From NCBI GenBank assembly GCA_964017185.1, contig OZ024874.1:33642721-33706720 (forward strand): DNA of 64,000 bases, written 5' to 3'. The position numbers and the translations under genes are program-made. Source of the DNA: Rugalucina vietnamica (taxonomy: Eukaryota > Mollusca > Bivalvia > Lucinida > Lucinidae). Positions 1 through 10,689 of the stretch are shown here, in pieces. The notes under the pieces are model-generated. The model made no database searches, had not been told where the DNA came from, and saw only the letters and a program-made list of their open reading frames with translations. The first letter of the stretch is position 1; the number at the start of each line of letters is the position of its first letter.

Positions 1-130
1 CGATCGATCACGATCAATCACTCGATCGATCAAACAATAGATAAGACAATAGATCAATTGATTGATCGCAATTAATCAATCTCTTGATTAATCAATCACC
101 CCACCAATCAACAGATCGAACAATCAACAT
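1..130. repeat. degenerate GATCAATC simple repeat
   Basis: Short words of the type gatcaatc, cgatcgatc and attgatc recur through the first 130 bases, several of them self-complementary. This is low-complexity sequence with no reading frame. It continues off the left edge, so its full length is unknown. Confidence 0.6.
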
Positions 131-611
131 ATCAATAACATGAAAATTGTGCATGTGGAGAGTACAGAATGAAATTATCAATTATGAAAATTGTGCTTGT
201 GAAAATATGGAGCAAAATGATGCCAGTGTGCAGATTGAATTACATCATCTCACTGACCTAGGAACTGCCAAACCAAAAGTATCACCATTAGCCATTGTTT
301 GAAATTGTTTATCCATGACCATGGCAACTCAAGGTAGAATCTGGCTTAATTACACCGCAAGAAGTCGTCTGCAAGCAGCTTCTGTACATTAATTTGCACA
401 TTCAAAGTATAATTTTCTGCATTACTTATGTGCATATGAATCAAGATTATACAGAAGGGATAATGCAATGAAAGCAAAATGCGTTGCATTGACTTTATAA
501 AGTTTATTTGGTCTCATTCATCGGACCCTCATTCATGTTTGACTTTTCTGCAGAAAAAAAAAGATCTGAACCCATTAATAGCACATTTATTGTCTGAGGT
601 ATAAGAGGAGC
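131..611. other. no recognisable feature
   Basis: AT-rich unique-looking DNA. I see no open frame, no RNA gene and no clear repeat before the target duplication of the next element. Confidence 0.5.
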
Positions 612-829
612 CTTTCGCATACATGTGATTCCTCCCGCATCGTCCGGGAGTCTCCAGGAAATGAGGACCCTCTACCGGCCTCCAGGAAAGCCACTAGAAT
701 CTCCCAGATGCTGAATTTTTCAAATTAAAACAATTTTTCAAAACGTCTAATTTGTGTGAAAATTTACGGTAAACACTTCAGAGTCAAAGGTCAAAGGGAT
801 TAAGTAGTGTCTGTTACGTAATAACCTGG

Positions 830-830
<1 letters not shown>

Positions 831-862
<32 letters not shown>
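831..862 (+). repeat. poly-G run, 32 bases
   Basis: An uninterrupted run of 32 G, then CGGGGAGGG. Long G homopolymers are rare and can form quadruplex structures; the exact length is also prone to sequencing error. Confidence 0.85.
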
Positions 863-1224
863 CGGGGAGGGAAACAATAGTCACTGGTGTCACTTGAGGG
901 GTATTGAATGCAGTGAGGTGTTAAATTGGCTAGTGCATCAATAAAGGTACCTGTTCAAAGGGCAAACACAGGTTATATTGGGTATAATATTTACCGGTAG
1001 CAGACCCAATTAACTTAAATCACAGCATAGTCACTGTTTTTGTGACCAAAATAAAGATACTTGGGCCAAAATATGTACTCAATTTAGTGTCAGATTTAAA
1101 TCAAATGAAACAGATGATACAAGTAGGTACAAAAATGCTGAGAAGAAAGAGAAATTCCGTCGTCTTCTGTGCCTTCATTTGGGAAGATCAGTGCATCATA
1201 CTGTCTGGTTCGGTGAAATAGTTG

Positions 1225-1251
1225 AAAAAAAAAAAAAAAAAAAAAAAAAAA
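1225..1251 (+). repeat. poly-A run, 27 bases
   Basis: Uninterrupted A run inside the 618-2184 element. It produces a spurious phenylalanine-rich frame on the minus strand. No LINE or SINE body was recognised directly upstream. Confidence 0.8.
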
Positions 1252-2384
1252 GATTGTAACCATATACAACTTTTGTATGTCCATTGAATGTAGGTAATTT
1301 TCTACAAAAATGACACCTTATTTGCTCCTAAACATGCTGTTTGTCGGTGCCTACCTGCAACTATAAAGAGATCGTAGGACAAACTTTTGGTCCACGTTCT
1401 GCCATCAAAACGAAATTTTATTTTGACACCTCAACCATCAGAATCCCAAAGCTTGACTTATAAGACTAGCACTGTTTGAAAACATTGTATGAAATGGCCT
1501 TAGTTGGTCATGTTTCCTATGCTGATGAAAGGGTATAGTCACTGAAACAACGCCCAAATACTTTCCCGCCGAAATGTCAAACCGGATAAACTGATGGAGG
1601 ATAGGTTTTACCTACACACCATTGTAGTCATCCGGTGTTAAGGTAAACAAACTAATATGACAGCTGTCAGCTGAAATTTGTTTTTGGATCGATTTTGCAT
1701 TTTCTTGGTCAGTTCTGGCACTATTATTTAATTTCTTTCGATTTAAATATGTGAAATGAGATAGATACTTGTATGTGCACTTGCAAGCACAAAAGACTGA
1801 AAGAAAGGACATTGACAGACTTCAGGGTGCATGCAATCATACATTGACTGATTGACACTTCAGCACAGCAGAATTACTGATCAAGTGAAACAATGAGATA
1901 AGCCTGCATCCGAAAATTTTGCTGGTTATCAGCTTTTGATAATAATCAATCATGGCTATATGCTGGGAACTAGTGATCAACTAACATCCTACCATTCAAC
2001 CTGAAACTTGTTATTTTGGTGATACACAAAATATATTTATACACAAATTTGTTATTTTTGCACATAATCACCCAAAATTGCGCATTTTAGAAGCCGTAAG
2101 AAAATCTCCCTGAAGTAGACCCCAATCTCCCTAAAATGAAATCCAAATCTCCCACTTGCTCACCTGGATCCCATCACATGTATGCTTTCGATTGGCTTGT
2201 AAATTTGGAAAGTACAAGTGATTACTGAATTTCAAGGTCAGGCCTCAGGTTTTTCCACAAAGTTTTAATAGCAGAAAAGTAGTTTCTTTAGTGACTTTCA
2301 ATATACATGCACCAGTAACCAGAGTAATGACTGCTTTTATCCCAAAGCTGGAAAAGCTTTTCCTTTTAAAAGGAAATATTATCT

Positions 2385-2873
2385 ACATTTAGTTATTTTT
2401 GGTCTTTGTGTAGGCACTTTCAAAAATTGCGGCAGGTTTAGTAATAACATAGATTTAAGCAGTGTCTGGCGACGACGTTTTTAACGTTAAATGCACTGAA
2501 AAAGCACACAATTGATATTAGTATTTCAAAAACGCACCACTCAAATCTATTGAAACTTATGCACAGCATTATCTAAACACCAAGCTTTTAATGGACTAAG
2601 TTTGGCGCAATTCGCGTGCCTATTTTACATTTTGTCGAGACATGACTGTACAACACAGGACACGACCCAAAATTTGCGCGCGCCGCCCATGCGTCATCAT
2701 GGTTTTAAAATGGCATGGCATCTTTCAGATACATGTACTTACGAAATGTGTAACTGTTTTATCATATCTTGTTATACGAATGTTCTGATTTATCGCAATA
2801 TACATTTTTCTAAAATTTATCTATATATGTTGAAGCTACAGCAAAAGTTCACGTTATTTTGGATCTTACCTCG
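2385..2873 (-). mobile_element. truncated copy of the TA-flanked 966-bp element
   Basis: This stretch is the inverted homologue of 9724-10240: shared blocks include the aacgttaaa/cgtcg region, the cacgaccgaaaattcgcg-type block and the terminal agctacagcaaaag, cgttattttggatc. It ends with cctcg followed by TA at 2874-2875, where it meets a disrupted TTAGCTCACC-family copy. That copy's consensus reads ccatatatgggc at this point, so the element went into a TA inside the older repeat. The left end is not found, so this copy is truncated near 2385. Confidence 0.6.
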
Positions 2874-2875
2874 TA

Positions 2876-3087
2876 TATGGGCATGGTGGCCATCTTGGTC
2901 ATGTGGTCTAGATTATTTATCACACATCGTTCCCCCTCCCAACCGATGCTTCATATAAAATTTGATTATGATTGGCCAAGCAGTTTCATCAGAGAAGATC
3001 TTTGAAAATGAGAATGCACGGATACGTACAGACGCCAGCTTGAGTACCATCCTATAAGCTCCCAATGAGCCTTCCGCTCAGGTGAGC
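2876..3087 (-). mobile_element. partial TTAGCTCACC-family element (5' end)
   Basis: Read on the minus strand it starts TTAGCTCACCTGAGCGG, forms the terminal hairpin, then gives the family landmarks 'ggccaatcataatcaaatttta' (degenerate) and 'catgaccaagatggcc', ending at the ccatata site where the element at 2385-2873 is inserted. Only the first terminus and part of one internal unit remain. It is the same subfamily as the three copies at 50.7-57.6 kb. Confidence 0.65.
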
Positions 3088-4406
3088 TAAAAGTTTTGGC
3101 ACGTATTTGCAGTTAACGATTTATTTTATTTTAATTCTTCTTCATACAATGTACTCTAATCAGTGACGAAGTTTATGTTACAGGCACGAGAGGATAGAAG
3201 CTTGAAATTTCAGATATAAGAAGAAAAGGGACTGTACTACACATGAAGTACCAGAGGACCATTGGTCCTGAAATCGCTCGCCTGAGATTCGGTCTTGCAT
3301 GACCTTTAGCTAAGGTCATGTTGGTCAATGTAAAAAGTAAACTTGACCTCTAATACTCAAATAATTAATGAAAATTTACCTTTTGGGGGGCCCCAGCAAC
3401 CAATCAAAATAAGGTATTAGGGCAAAAGTAATATAAAACAGAGGACTACTAAATAAACATTTCTGCAAAATCTCCAATGAGACTGCAGAAATAACAAATT
3501 TTCACTTTTCCCCATTATAAGTCTATGGAAACTGAAAGTAGCCATAGCAACCAGAATTCTTATCTGACTGGAACAAAAAACATATTTTTTGTAGAGGCTA
3601 ATGCCAGGAACATGTATGCAAAGTATCAGCTTCATAAAGCAAACGATTTTGAGAAGAAGATTTTTATTAAAGATTTTTTTCGAAAATTTGCCCTTTTTGG
3701 GGCCCCAGCAACCAATCAAAATCAGCGATCAGGATGAAGGTCATCTGAAACGTAGTGCATTACTCAATAAACATTTCTCTAAAAATGAGACTGCAGAAAT
3801 AGCAAATTTTCACTTTTCCCATTATAAGTCTATGGAAACTGAAAGTTGCCATAGCAACCAGAGTTCTTATCTGACTGGAATAAAAAAACAACTTTTTTTG
3901 TAGAGGCTTATGCCAGGAACATGTATGCAAAGTATCAACTTCATAAAGCAAACAGTCTCTGAGAAGAAGATTTTTTAGAGACTTTTTTTTCGAAAATTTG
4001 CCCTTTTTTGGTGCCCCAGCAACCAATCAAAATAAGCAATCAGGATGAAGGTCATCTGAAACATAGTGCATTACTCAATAAACATTTCTCTAAAAATAAA
4101 ATTCAAATATCTCCAATGAGACTGCAGAAATAGCAAATTTTCACTTTTCCCATTATAAGTCTATGGAAACTGAAAGTTGCCATAGGTCCATAGCAACCAG
4201 AGTTCTTATCTGACTGGAACAAAAAACAAATTTTTTGTAGAGGCTAATGCCAGGAACATTTATGCAAAGTATCAGCTTCATAAAGCAAACAGTTTCTGAG
4301 GAGAAGATTTTTAAAGATTTTTTCAAAAATTTGTCCTTTTTGAGGCCCCAGCAACCAATCAAAATAAGCGATCAGGATGAAGGTCATCTGAAACATAGAG
4401 CACTAC

Positions 4407-5370
4407 CAGGGCCGTCGTCGGCTTTTGAAAAGTGGTCCGGCCATGAAATACCAAAGTCATTTGACGAGTGCCGAAAGCACGAGTTGGGGGAGAGCACGAG
4501 AGGGGGTACTCCCTCTCTCGTAAGGGGGGTTCGGGGGATCTCCCCCGAGAAAATTTCATATTTTCGGACGTCCATAGAGACGATTTTAATGCACTTTGGG
4601 ACAACTTTTGCCCTTGAAGCGCTGCTTATTTTATAGGTTTCATCATGATGAAGCCATGTCCTGGTCGAAAACCATGAAGCTGAAAGCTCCCATTCAGAGC
4701 ATTTGCCTTGACGAAGCTAGGAACGCTGAGGGAAATTGAAAGACGTTGGTTGATCGGGAACCGGTGGCATATCCATGATAGAAGAACAACATGCACGTTT
4801 TAACAAATTTTGGAATATGATTCAAAATAATGTTTACAAAACTTTATACGTAAACGAATTTTCGGCATGTTGTTTGATTTAATAATGCAGTAATTTTAAA
4901 CAAAGATTGGGTGAAATTATAGTATTTTCATCAGTGAAATACAGCTTTACATTTGTTTTATTTATTTGTTTTTTTTTTTATTTTTTTTTTTGTTTTTTTT
5001 TTTGTTTTGTTTTTTTTTTTGATTACAGAAAATCGGTTTTATTCATTATGAATTAAAGAACACTTTGGTGCAACTTCACTTCAAACGATAATCCGTCACA
5101 ATCCAACAATGACAATACCTGTCTTTAATACAGGTGTCATTTTCGTGATTGTTTTTATAAGGGCCGTCTTTCACACCCTTGGGCAGATTGACCGAGTACG
5201 CTTAATATCAATTGATAACTTAAGATTGGGCCACAACACCTCAAAAAAGTCACAAAGGCTAACACATTTTCGGCCGAATAATCGAAAATTGTGGTCCAGC
5301 CCAAACCATTTTCGGCCAAAAAAGTGGTCCGGCCATGGCCGGACCGGCCGGACCGCCGACGACGGCCTTG
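4407..5370. mobile_element. 964-bp hAT-like element inserted in the repeat array
   Basis: The left end reads CAGGGCCGTCGTCGGC and the right end, reverse-complemented, CAAGGCCGTCGTCGGC, so 15 of 16 terminal bases match. Both ends also carry GGTCCGGCCATG. ACTAC at 4402-4406 is repeated at 5371-5375; removing the insert and one copy restores the flanking repeat (cactactcaataaac). TIRs starting CAGGG are typical of the hAT superfamily, but the duplication here is 5 bp rather than the usual 8. It contains a long T-rich run and no transposase frame. Confidence 0.6.
4967..5022 (+). repeat. T-rich low-complexity tract
   Basis: Runs of T interrupted by single G or A, inside the 964-bp insertion. Confidence 0.8.
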
Positions 5371-5802
5371 ACTACTCAATAAACATTTCTCTAAAAATAA
5401 AACTCAAATATCTCCAATGAGAAAGCAAAAATTTGCAATTTCCACTTTTTTCCATTATAAGTCTATGGGACGTATAAGTTGCCATGGCTACCAGAGTTCT
5501 TATGCGATCTGAACAAAAAAAAAAACAATATTTTTGGTTCCCACCTCCTGTGGATGCTTTATGCCACATATCAAAAGTTTTGGCCACACAGCTTCAGAGG
5601 AGATGTCATTTGAAATTGTGGAAGACGACGGACGGACGACGACGGACGGACGACCTATCCTATAAGCTCACCTTTGAGCCTTCGGATCAGGTGAGCTAAA
5701 AAATCAAAAGTGATGATCAAAAGTGCATTTACTGCTCAGCTGATTGATAGGTAGGTGTATTCAAATCAGTTTTTTCATGATGCAGCTAATACTCATACAA
5801 AC

Positions 5803-5972
5803 CAAATTCCTGAGGAGATCCACAGCTTCTAAGATGAGTTCCTGGTGTCCAAGTTTTAAGATGTTCAATCTCTCAAGGTCAGAGTGAGTCAAGAGCAGCA
5901 GCTTGCGACCATCTATGTTAGCATTCAGGAAATAATGGACATATGGAATGATAGCATCATCCATATCCAAAC
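5803..5972 (-). CDS. CNK: connector enhancer of KSR, SAM-domain exon
   Basis: A 170-nt internal exon. It encodes about 56 residues beginning GLDMDDAIIPYVHYFL and ending with GHQELILEAVDLLRNL. That ending is the hallmark of the SAM domain at the N-terminus of CNK scaffold proteins (compare the GHQELILEAVDLL stretch of animal CNKSR), which link KSR and Raf in Ras-MAPK signalling at the membrane. On the minus strand the exon is preceded by a pyrimidine-rich attgttttcag acceptor, so the first glycine codon is split after its first base, and it is followed by a gtttgt donor; it ends in phase 0. The frame continues open into both flanking introns but homology stops at the splice sites. Exons for the start of the SAM domain, the CRIC and the PDZ regions are not seen, so introns must be long and filled with repeats. 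Best host-gene evidence in the window. Confidence 0.82.
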
Positions 5973-6044
5973 CTGAAAACAATTTGAGTAAAGACAATCA
6001 TCAATCTCACCTGTCAGAGGAGATTCAACATTGTGATTAAATAT

Positions 6045-6284
6045 GAGCCGCCTCGTGAGAAAACCAACAATCTGCATATGCGAAAACAAAGACGCAGATC
6101 AGCTTCGCGGTGACAGCGAAGCTGATCAGTGCCTTTGTTTTCGCTACACGGATAGTACACTTCCTCTTCTTCTTAAATCCGAAATTTCAAGCTTCTAGCC
6201 TGCTTCTGTGACTGTACAGCCTGATTTGTGTCGGACCTGTTCGGAAACCACATTGTTGGTTTTCCCACGAGGTTTCCTCCTTTA
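6045..6284. mobile_element. foldback-type MITE with nested inverted repeats
   Basis: Outer arms: 6046-6072 reads GAGCCGCCTCGTGAGAAAAC then CAACAAT, and the reverse complement of 6252-6282 reads GAGGAAACCTCGTGGGAAAA then CCAACAAT. An inner hairpin at about 6080-6143 pairs GCAGATCAGCTTCGC-type arms around a 7-nt loop. The total, about 240 bp, has no coding potential. Flanking duplication not clear. Confidence 0.6.
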
Positions 6285-7746
6285 GAAAGTACATGTACCT
6301 ATCTAAGCAGAGAGCAAAATAGTTGCACTGGTCTATAATTTTATAAAAAAAAATGCTTGTTTATGCTGATAAACACAGAGAATAGATAATCGAGTCTAAC
6401 AAACCCTTTGCATCCAGTGCAAAAATGAAGAGACATTCCATGGTGTAGACCCCAGACACAAATGTGGACATGGTTACGGTATGGTACTGGTCAAAATTTA
6501 AGCCAGTCAGTATCGAGATTTTGGCTTCAGTATATGCTCCAAGACTAATATAAAAAATTTGGACATACATTTTTATTTTAGGTTCCCCAGTATTTTGCAT
6601 TTTATTCTTCACCCCTCCCTTATAACCCAGGCCTACTGAAAGATATGTGCAAGGCAGTAGTAAAAGGGAAGGTGGGGGGGAGTACATTGGCTCATAAAGA
6701 CTTGCAAGTCTTGACTTAGTGTCAGCGTCCAATGCACAACCTTTCCCTTTATTGACCTTAGATAGATATGAAAAGGGTACATACTCTGGCTTCAAAGTTA
6801 TGCGTCAGCTTAAAAATGTGGTGGAGTTTTGTGTATTTGGCGATTAACCAGTAAACAATTCATATTCTCTGATCAAGAATCAGAACAGTTTACTGGTGAA
6901 ACGTCAAACTGACAATACCACACCAGGATGGGTTACTATTTAAAGTCAGACTGTCTGATCTGTACCAACGAGTGTGCCTCTTCTGTTTCTTTACAAGCTG
7001 AGTGACAGCATCAATGATACTGTTGATGAGCGACGCTGGCCAGTCTCGGCTCATTTTCACTAATTTCTGGCTTGCAAAACTTCAGGATGGATAGTTGTTG
7101 CGCCATTGCGCCGTTTGTTCTACTTTCAGTTTCGATTTGAGACTGGTTTACGAATATTAACCAAACAGCATATAAAAGTAATTAACAAGTAAGTAGTTAA
7201 ACAACTATTGGTACAAAATCTATTTTTAAGGTTACGGTTAACAAACGAAACCGAACCGTAACGGTCATTTCATTCCTGTATTTGGTACTGACAAAATTTC
7301 AATTTCTACCGTATTTGCAATATGAAGTCCGTAAATTACAGCTATACGGATGCTATCTGGAGCACTGCATTCAATAACGTTTTGCAGACAGATTTCCTGT
7401 TTGATCTATAAATAGAACGGCTGAGGCTATCCACACGACGGTTGTGCCGATAATGCCGCTTATCTGCATGACGGTCGTGCGAGCAAGAGAGTGAGACCTG
7501 GCACCCTTCTTAAACAGGGGGCAAATATTAGCAAGAATCAACTGACTGCTGGAAGAGATGGGCGAATACCGGACTTAATTCCATTGCCAGTTCCTTTATT
7601 TGAGTTATTACTTACCATATGAGTATCCATATACTTTGGCAGAAACAACTCGGGCCCGAATCAACTTACCCAGAAAATTGGCCGAACAACCCACCCACCA
7701 AGGCCGAAACAACCCACCCCCAAAATTGGCCGAAACAACCCAGGTC
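6285..7746. other. no gene recognised; one 54-codon minus-strand frame
   Basis: Probably CNK intron or intergenic sequence. A 54-codon frame lies at 7054-6890 on the minus strand, starting MSRDWPASLINSII and rich in Lys/Arg; I do not recognise it and it has no supporting signal. Cytosine-rich gaacaacccaccc words appear at 7671-7745 (see 8129-8187). Confidence 0.4.
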
Positions 7747-7860
7747 GTAGTCTGACTAGTCAGCCGTCAAAAATGAAAGTATCATACCTAAGGTTCATTT
7801 CAAAATGATAAACAATCAGGTATCAAAAATTCATTTTCACGGCTGACCCGTCAGACTACC
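7747..7860. mobile_element. short palindromic MITE
   Basis: The left arm GTAGTCTGACTAGTCAGCC continues into gtcaaaaatgaa. The right half folds back on it: its reverse complement reads GGTAGTCTGACGGGTCAGCC then gtgaaaatgaa. The arms span nearly the whole 114 bp and pair imperfectly. No coding content. Confidence 0.6.
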
Positions 7861-8128
7861 CAGCCGAAGATTGAACTTAAAGTTTATTTACTGACTAAGC
7901 AATTTCAGTATACCTCGGAGCCATTCTGCAACTTGATCTGCTGTCCAAGACTCAAATTTTATATAACTAGACATTTTCTGGTTATCGAGAAGCATATCTG
8001 CGTATAATGTATTGTCAAAATTGGCATATTCCGAAAAACAGTTGTTTTTTTTTACTTTTTATTTCTTAACTGACTAATTGGCAAGGGACGTAATCCCTAC
8101 GAGTACTACAGTAATGTGCCAATTGTAA

Positions 8129-8187
8129 GAAACAAGTTGGCTTCTTTACCCAGAAAATTGGCCGAACAACCCACCCACCAAGGCCGG
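8129..8187 (+). repeat. junction of two repeat fragments
   Basis: Bases 8129-8148 (gaaacaagttggcttcttta) equal the first 20 bases of the repeats at 28268 and 38322. The next 35 bases (8151-8185) repeat 7671-7705 almost exactly (cccagaaaattggccgaac, then aacccacccaccaaggccg). Just downstream, 8196-8240 is the inverted partner of 22420-22466, sharing gtgtccggcactacattttt. Confidence 0.55.
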
Positions 8188-8373
8188 TTTTGGAATGGCT
8201 CCGTGTCCGGCACTACATTTTTCTTACCAGTTTCTTGGTTGTCAGTAGTAAAAAGTACAAATAATTTGATTACTATAAAGTTTGAATAATAAATATTTTT
8301 TTCATTCATGTTCCGCCATTTTGAAAAGTGGATGTAACTCTTAATTTGTTTATGTCTTGTGTAAAGATAAAAC

Positions 8374-8539
8374 CAGGGGCGTAGCCAGGAAATGCGTAAT
8401 GTTGAAGCCCAACACCTTTTTTTCAGTTAAAATTACTTGTTTTTCATATTTTTTTCTCAGAAAGACCCGGGGAAATACCATACTTGAAAAAATCACGTTG
8501 AAGCCCGGGCTTCCAGGCGTCCGCCTGGATACGCCCCTG
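8374..8539. mobile_element. 166-bp hAT-like MITE
   Basis: Starts CAGGGGCGTAGCCAGG; the reverse complement of the end is CAGGGGCGTATCCAGG. AAAAC flanks both sides (8369-8373 and 8540-8544). Terminal CAGGGGCG and small size fit a non-autonomous hAT-type element, again with a 5-bp rather than 8-bp duplication. It generates overlapping false frames on both strands. Confidence 0.7.
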
Positions 8540-8965
8540 AAAACTGTTGCGAATTCAATATCATGTTGCATTTTGGTTGTTGAATAAAAATATATTACCT
8601 TGTATTTTCTTTATTTTCGTTAAATGATGCCAATTAGCCTATTCTCATCTTTAAGGTAGCCAGCAAACTGCGAATTGCGTGCCTCTTTTGTTCCTTTTGA
8701 TGCTAGCTGCTAATTGATCTCCGACAACAAACGACCAGTCTCAGGTAAAGCAAACAAACAATATAATTACGTAAATTAGAAAACAATCCATCCATTAAGA
8801 TGTGCGATGCTAAAATAAATTATGTTGTCTCTGTCATATTGCAATCGTGGCTCACACACAAAGTCCACATCGAACAACAATTTGATAAGTTTCTTGGCTT
8901 TTGAAAGTTTCAAAGAACGCTACCAGAACGGTGAGTATGTTCAGTTCTACAGTCTACAGACGAGA

Positions 8966-8966
<1 letters not shown>

Positions 8967-9008
<42 letters not shown>

Positions 9009-9009
9009 A
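8967..9009 (+). repeat. (ATCT)n microsatellite
   Basis: About ten perfect ATCT units. Confidence 0.95.
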
Positions 9010-9065
9010 GATCAGCTGGCTAACTGTCACTTAGACCATCCCATATCTTCAATAAAATAGAAGAC

Positions 9066-9215
9066 TATCACAAACCAATGTTGACCTTTGCTTAACCTGC
9101 CAGCTCTAGATTTTTACTGGCTGGTTGTAGTGGTAAACACAACGTCATATCTGAGCCTCTGCAAGTTTCCTGTTCTGTTTATAGAGCAGCTGAATACGAA
9201 TATTCAAATATTTCA
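9066..9215 (+). repeat. dispersed repeat shared with 60480-60600
   Basis: Blocks such as cacaaaccaatgtt, gcttaacctgccagctct and acaacgtcatatctgag match, in inverted orientation, sequence inside the hAT-like element at 58815-61176. It may be a decayed relative of that element. No frame is conserved between copies. Confidence 0.5.
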
Positions 9216-9723
9216 GTTCCCCCCGATAACCCACAAAATAAAGATGGCTCAAGTACAGTATTGGGGACCCTCCCCCAAAAAACACCGACACAACACACAT
9301 TTTCAAACCTATGAATCACACATTCGATATATTCTACGCATGGCATTCTACCCCATATTCATACTTTGTAATGGATATGTAGGCCCATATTAATGCCGTC
9401 CTGCCGACCTGCCGTATCAAAATATAGATTGGTGATTCTTGTTGATAAGATCTGATATTTTATACTTTGCATATCCACATACTTAAATCGGTGCTGACCT
9501 GCCGGCCGACCTGCCCGCCTACCCGGTCATAGCCCTAAAGTAATATAAGGCTTAAGATTTATATAGACCAAGAGTATGTAACTGGCAATTAATATGGATC
9601 TGAATATAGGTTTGGAGGTCGGTAGGTCGGCATTAATATAGGCCTAAAAGTATAATATAAAGTGTTGTATGTGCCGGTAGGTCTACAGGTCGGCACCAAG
9701 ACAGATCTTAATATGGCTATATA

Positions 9724-10689
9724 CGAGGGAAAATCCAAAATAACGTAAACTTTTGCTGTAGCTTTAACATACGTAGATTTTTTTAAAAAAAAATGCATAT
9801 TGCGTTCAATCAAAACATTCGTGTATCAAGATAAGATAAAACAATTACACATGTCGTAAGTATCGCAAACACGCCGAGCCATTTTAAAACTATGGTGACG
9901 CATAGGCGGCGCACGCGAATTTTCGGTCGTGTCCTGTGTCATACATGTCTCAATAAAATGTAAAATAGGCATGCAATTCGCACCAAATTTAGTACAGTAA
10001 AAGCTTGGCGTTTAGATATTGCTGTGTATAAGTTTCAACAAATTTGAGTCATGCGGTTTTGAATTACATGTATCAATTGTGCACTTTTCAGCCTGCATTT
10101 AACGTTAAAAACGTCGTCACCAGACAGGGTTTAAATGTATGCGATTACTAAAATTGCCGCGATTTTTTAAAACGCCAACACAAACACCGAAAATAACTAA
10201 ATGTAGAGAAAATAAAAACAGTCAATGAATAAATCAGCTGTATAAAAATATTGCCCTTGTGATTCGGACGCTAAAATAGCATAACAAAGATGGAAAAAGA
10301 AACACAAATAACGCGCATCACTGGTGACGTAAATGCGTAATGCGCTGACCGTATGCAGACGGCTACGGATGAGGCGATTTTGAAGCAATTTAAAGTTAGA
10401 ATTTGTTTCGAGTTTTGGACATTGACAGAAAATATGTGAAGTACAGAGCACAATAGGAAAATAATACAAACGCAAACGACGTTACGAAATCAAAGCTGAC
10501 GTGCGCCGGGTAGACCACAGTGACCTTTTTGTTTTTACTGTTGATTTTTAACGAGAAGTAATTTTTGCTTGATATTTTGCCGCAATATTTTAGACACATT
10601 CCGATTTATGTTCATGTTATTTTATAAGCATTTGATTGAGCTGTATAGAAGCTACAGCAAAAGTCTACGTTATTTTGGATCATCCCCCG
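9724..10689. mobile_element. 966-bp TA-flanked TIR element
   Basis: The left end is CGAGGGAAAATCCAAAATAA and the reverse complement of the right end is CGGGGGATGATCCAAAATAA; the match continues through cgta, acttttgctgtagctt, about 38 bp in all. Both sides abut TA (9722-9723, 10690-10691). The interrupted host sequence, ggctatatatttatatg, survives uninterrupted at about 11087, so the filled and empty sites can be compared directly and agree with one TA duplication. TA targets point to the Tc1/mariner/pogo group, but no transposase is encoded. Confidence 0.7.

Larger units (their letters stand above)
612..2190. mobile_element. TIR element with 6-bp target duplication, no transposase seen
   Basis: The element body runs 618-2184. 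It starts CATACATGTGAT and ends with the exact reverse complement ATCACATGTATG, a 12-bp terminal inverted repeat. It is bounded by identical CTTTCG at 612-617 and 2185-2190. Subterminal zones on both sides carry tgggagat/atctccc words. The 1567-bp interior holds a poly-G and a poly-A run but no open frame of transposase length, so it is probably non-autonomous. A 6-bp duplication is uncommon among DNA transposon superfamilies and I do not assign one. Confidence 0.6.
3251..5696 (-). mobile_element. TTAGCTCACC-family element, second subfamily, with four tandem core units
   Basis: On the minus strand it starts (TTA)GCTCACCTGATCCG, folds into a hairpin with the matching ggtgagc, passes a cgtccgtccgtcg stretch and ends AGGACCATTGGTCCT then CTGG. 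The interior is a tandem array of about 310-330 bp units, recognisable by tctatggaaactgaaag at 3521, 3830 and 4161 and a diverged unit near 5460. Each unit also carries gcccc agcaaccaatcaaaa. The core sequence differs from the copies at 50 kb although both termini are alike. The array is split by an insertion at 4407-5370. No protein is encoded; open frames here are chance. Confidence 0.65.

Noticed and set aside
2602..2958. 118-codon plus-strand frame
   Set aside because: It runs across the junction of two mobile elements, so it cannot be a conserved gene.
6361..6795. 144-codon minus-strand frame near the CNK exon
   Set aside because: No similarity to CNK domains or to any motif I recognise, and no splice sites fit the required phase.
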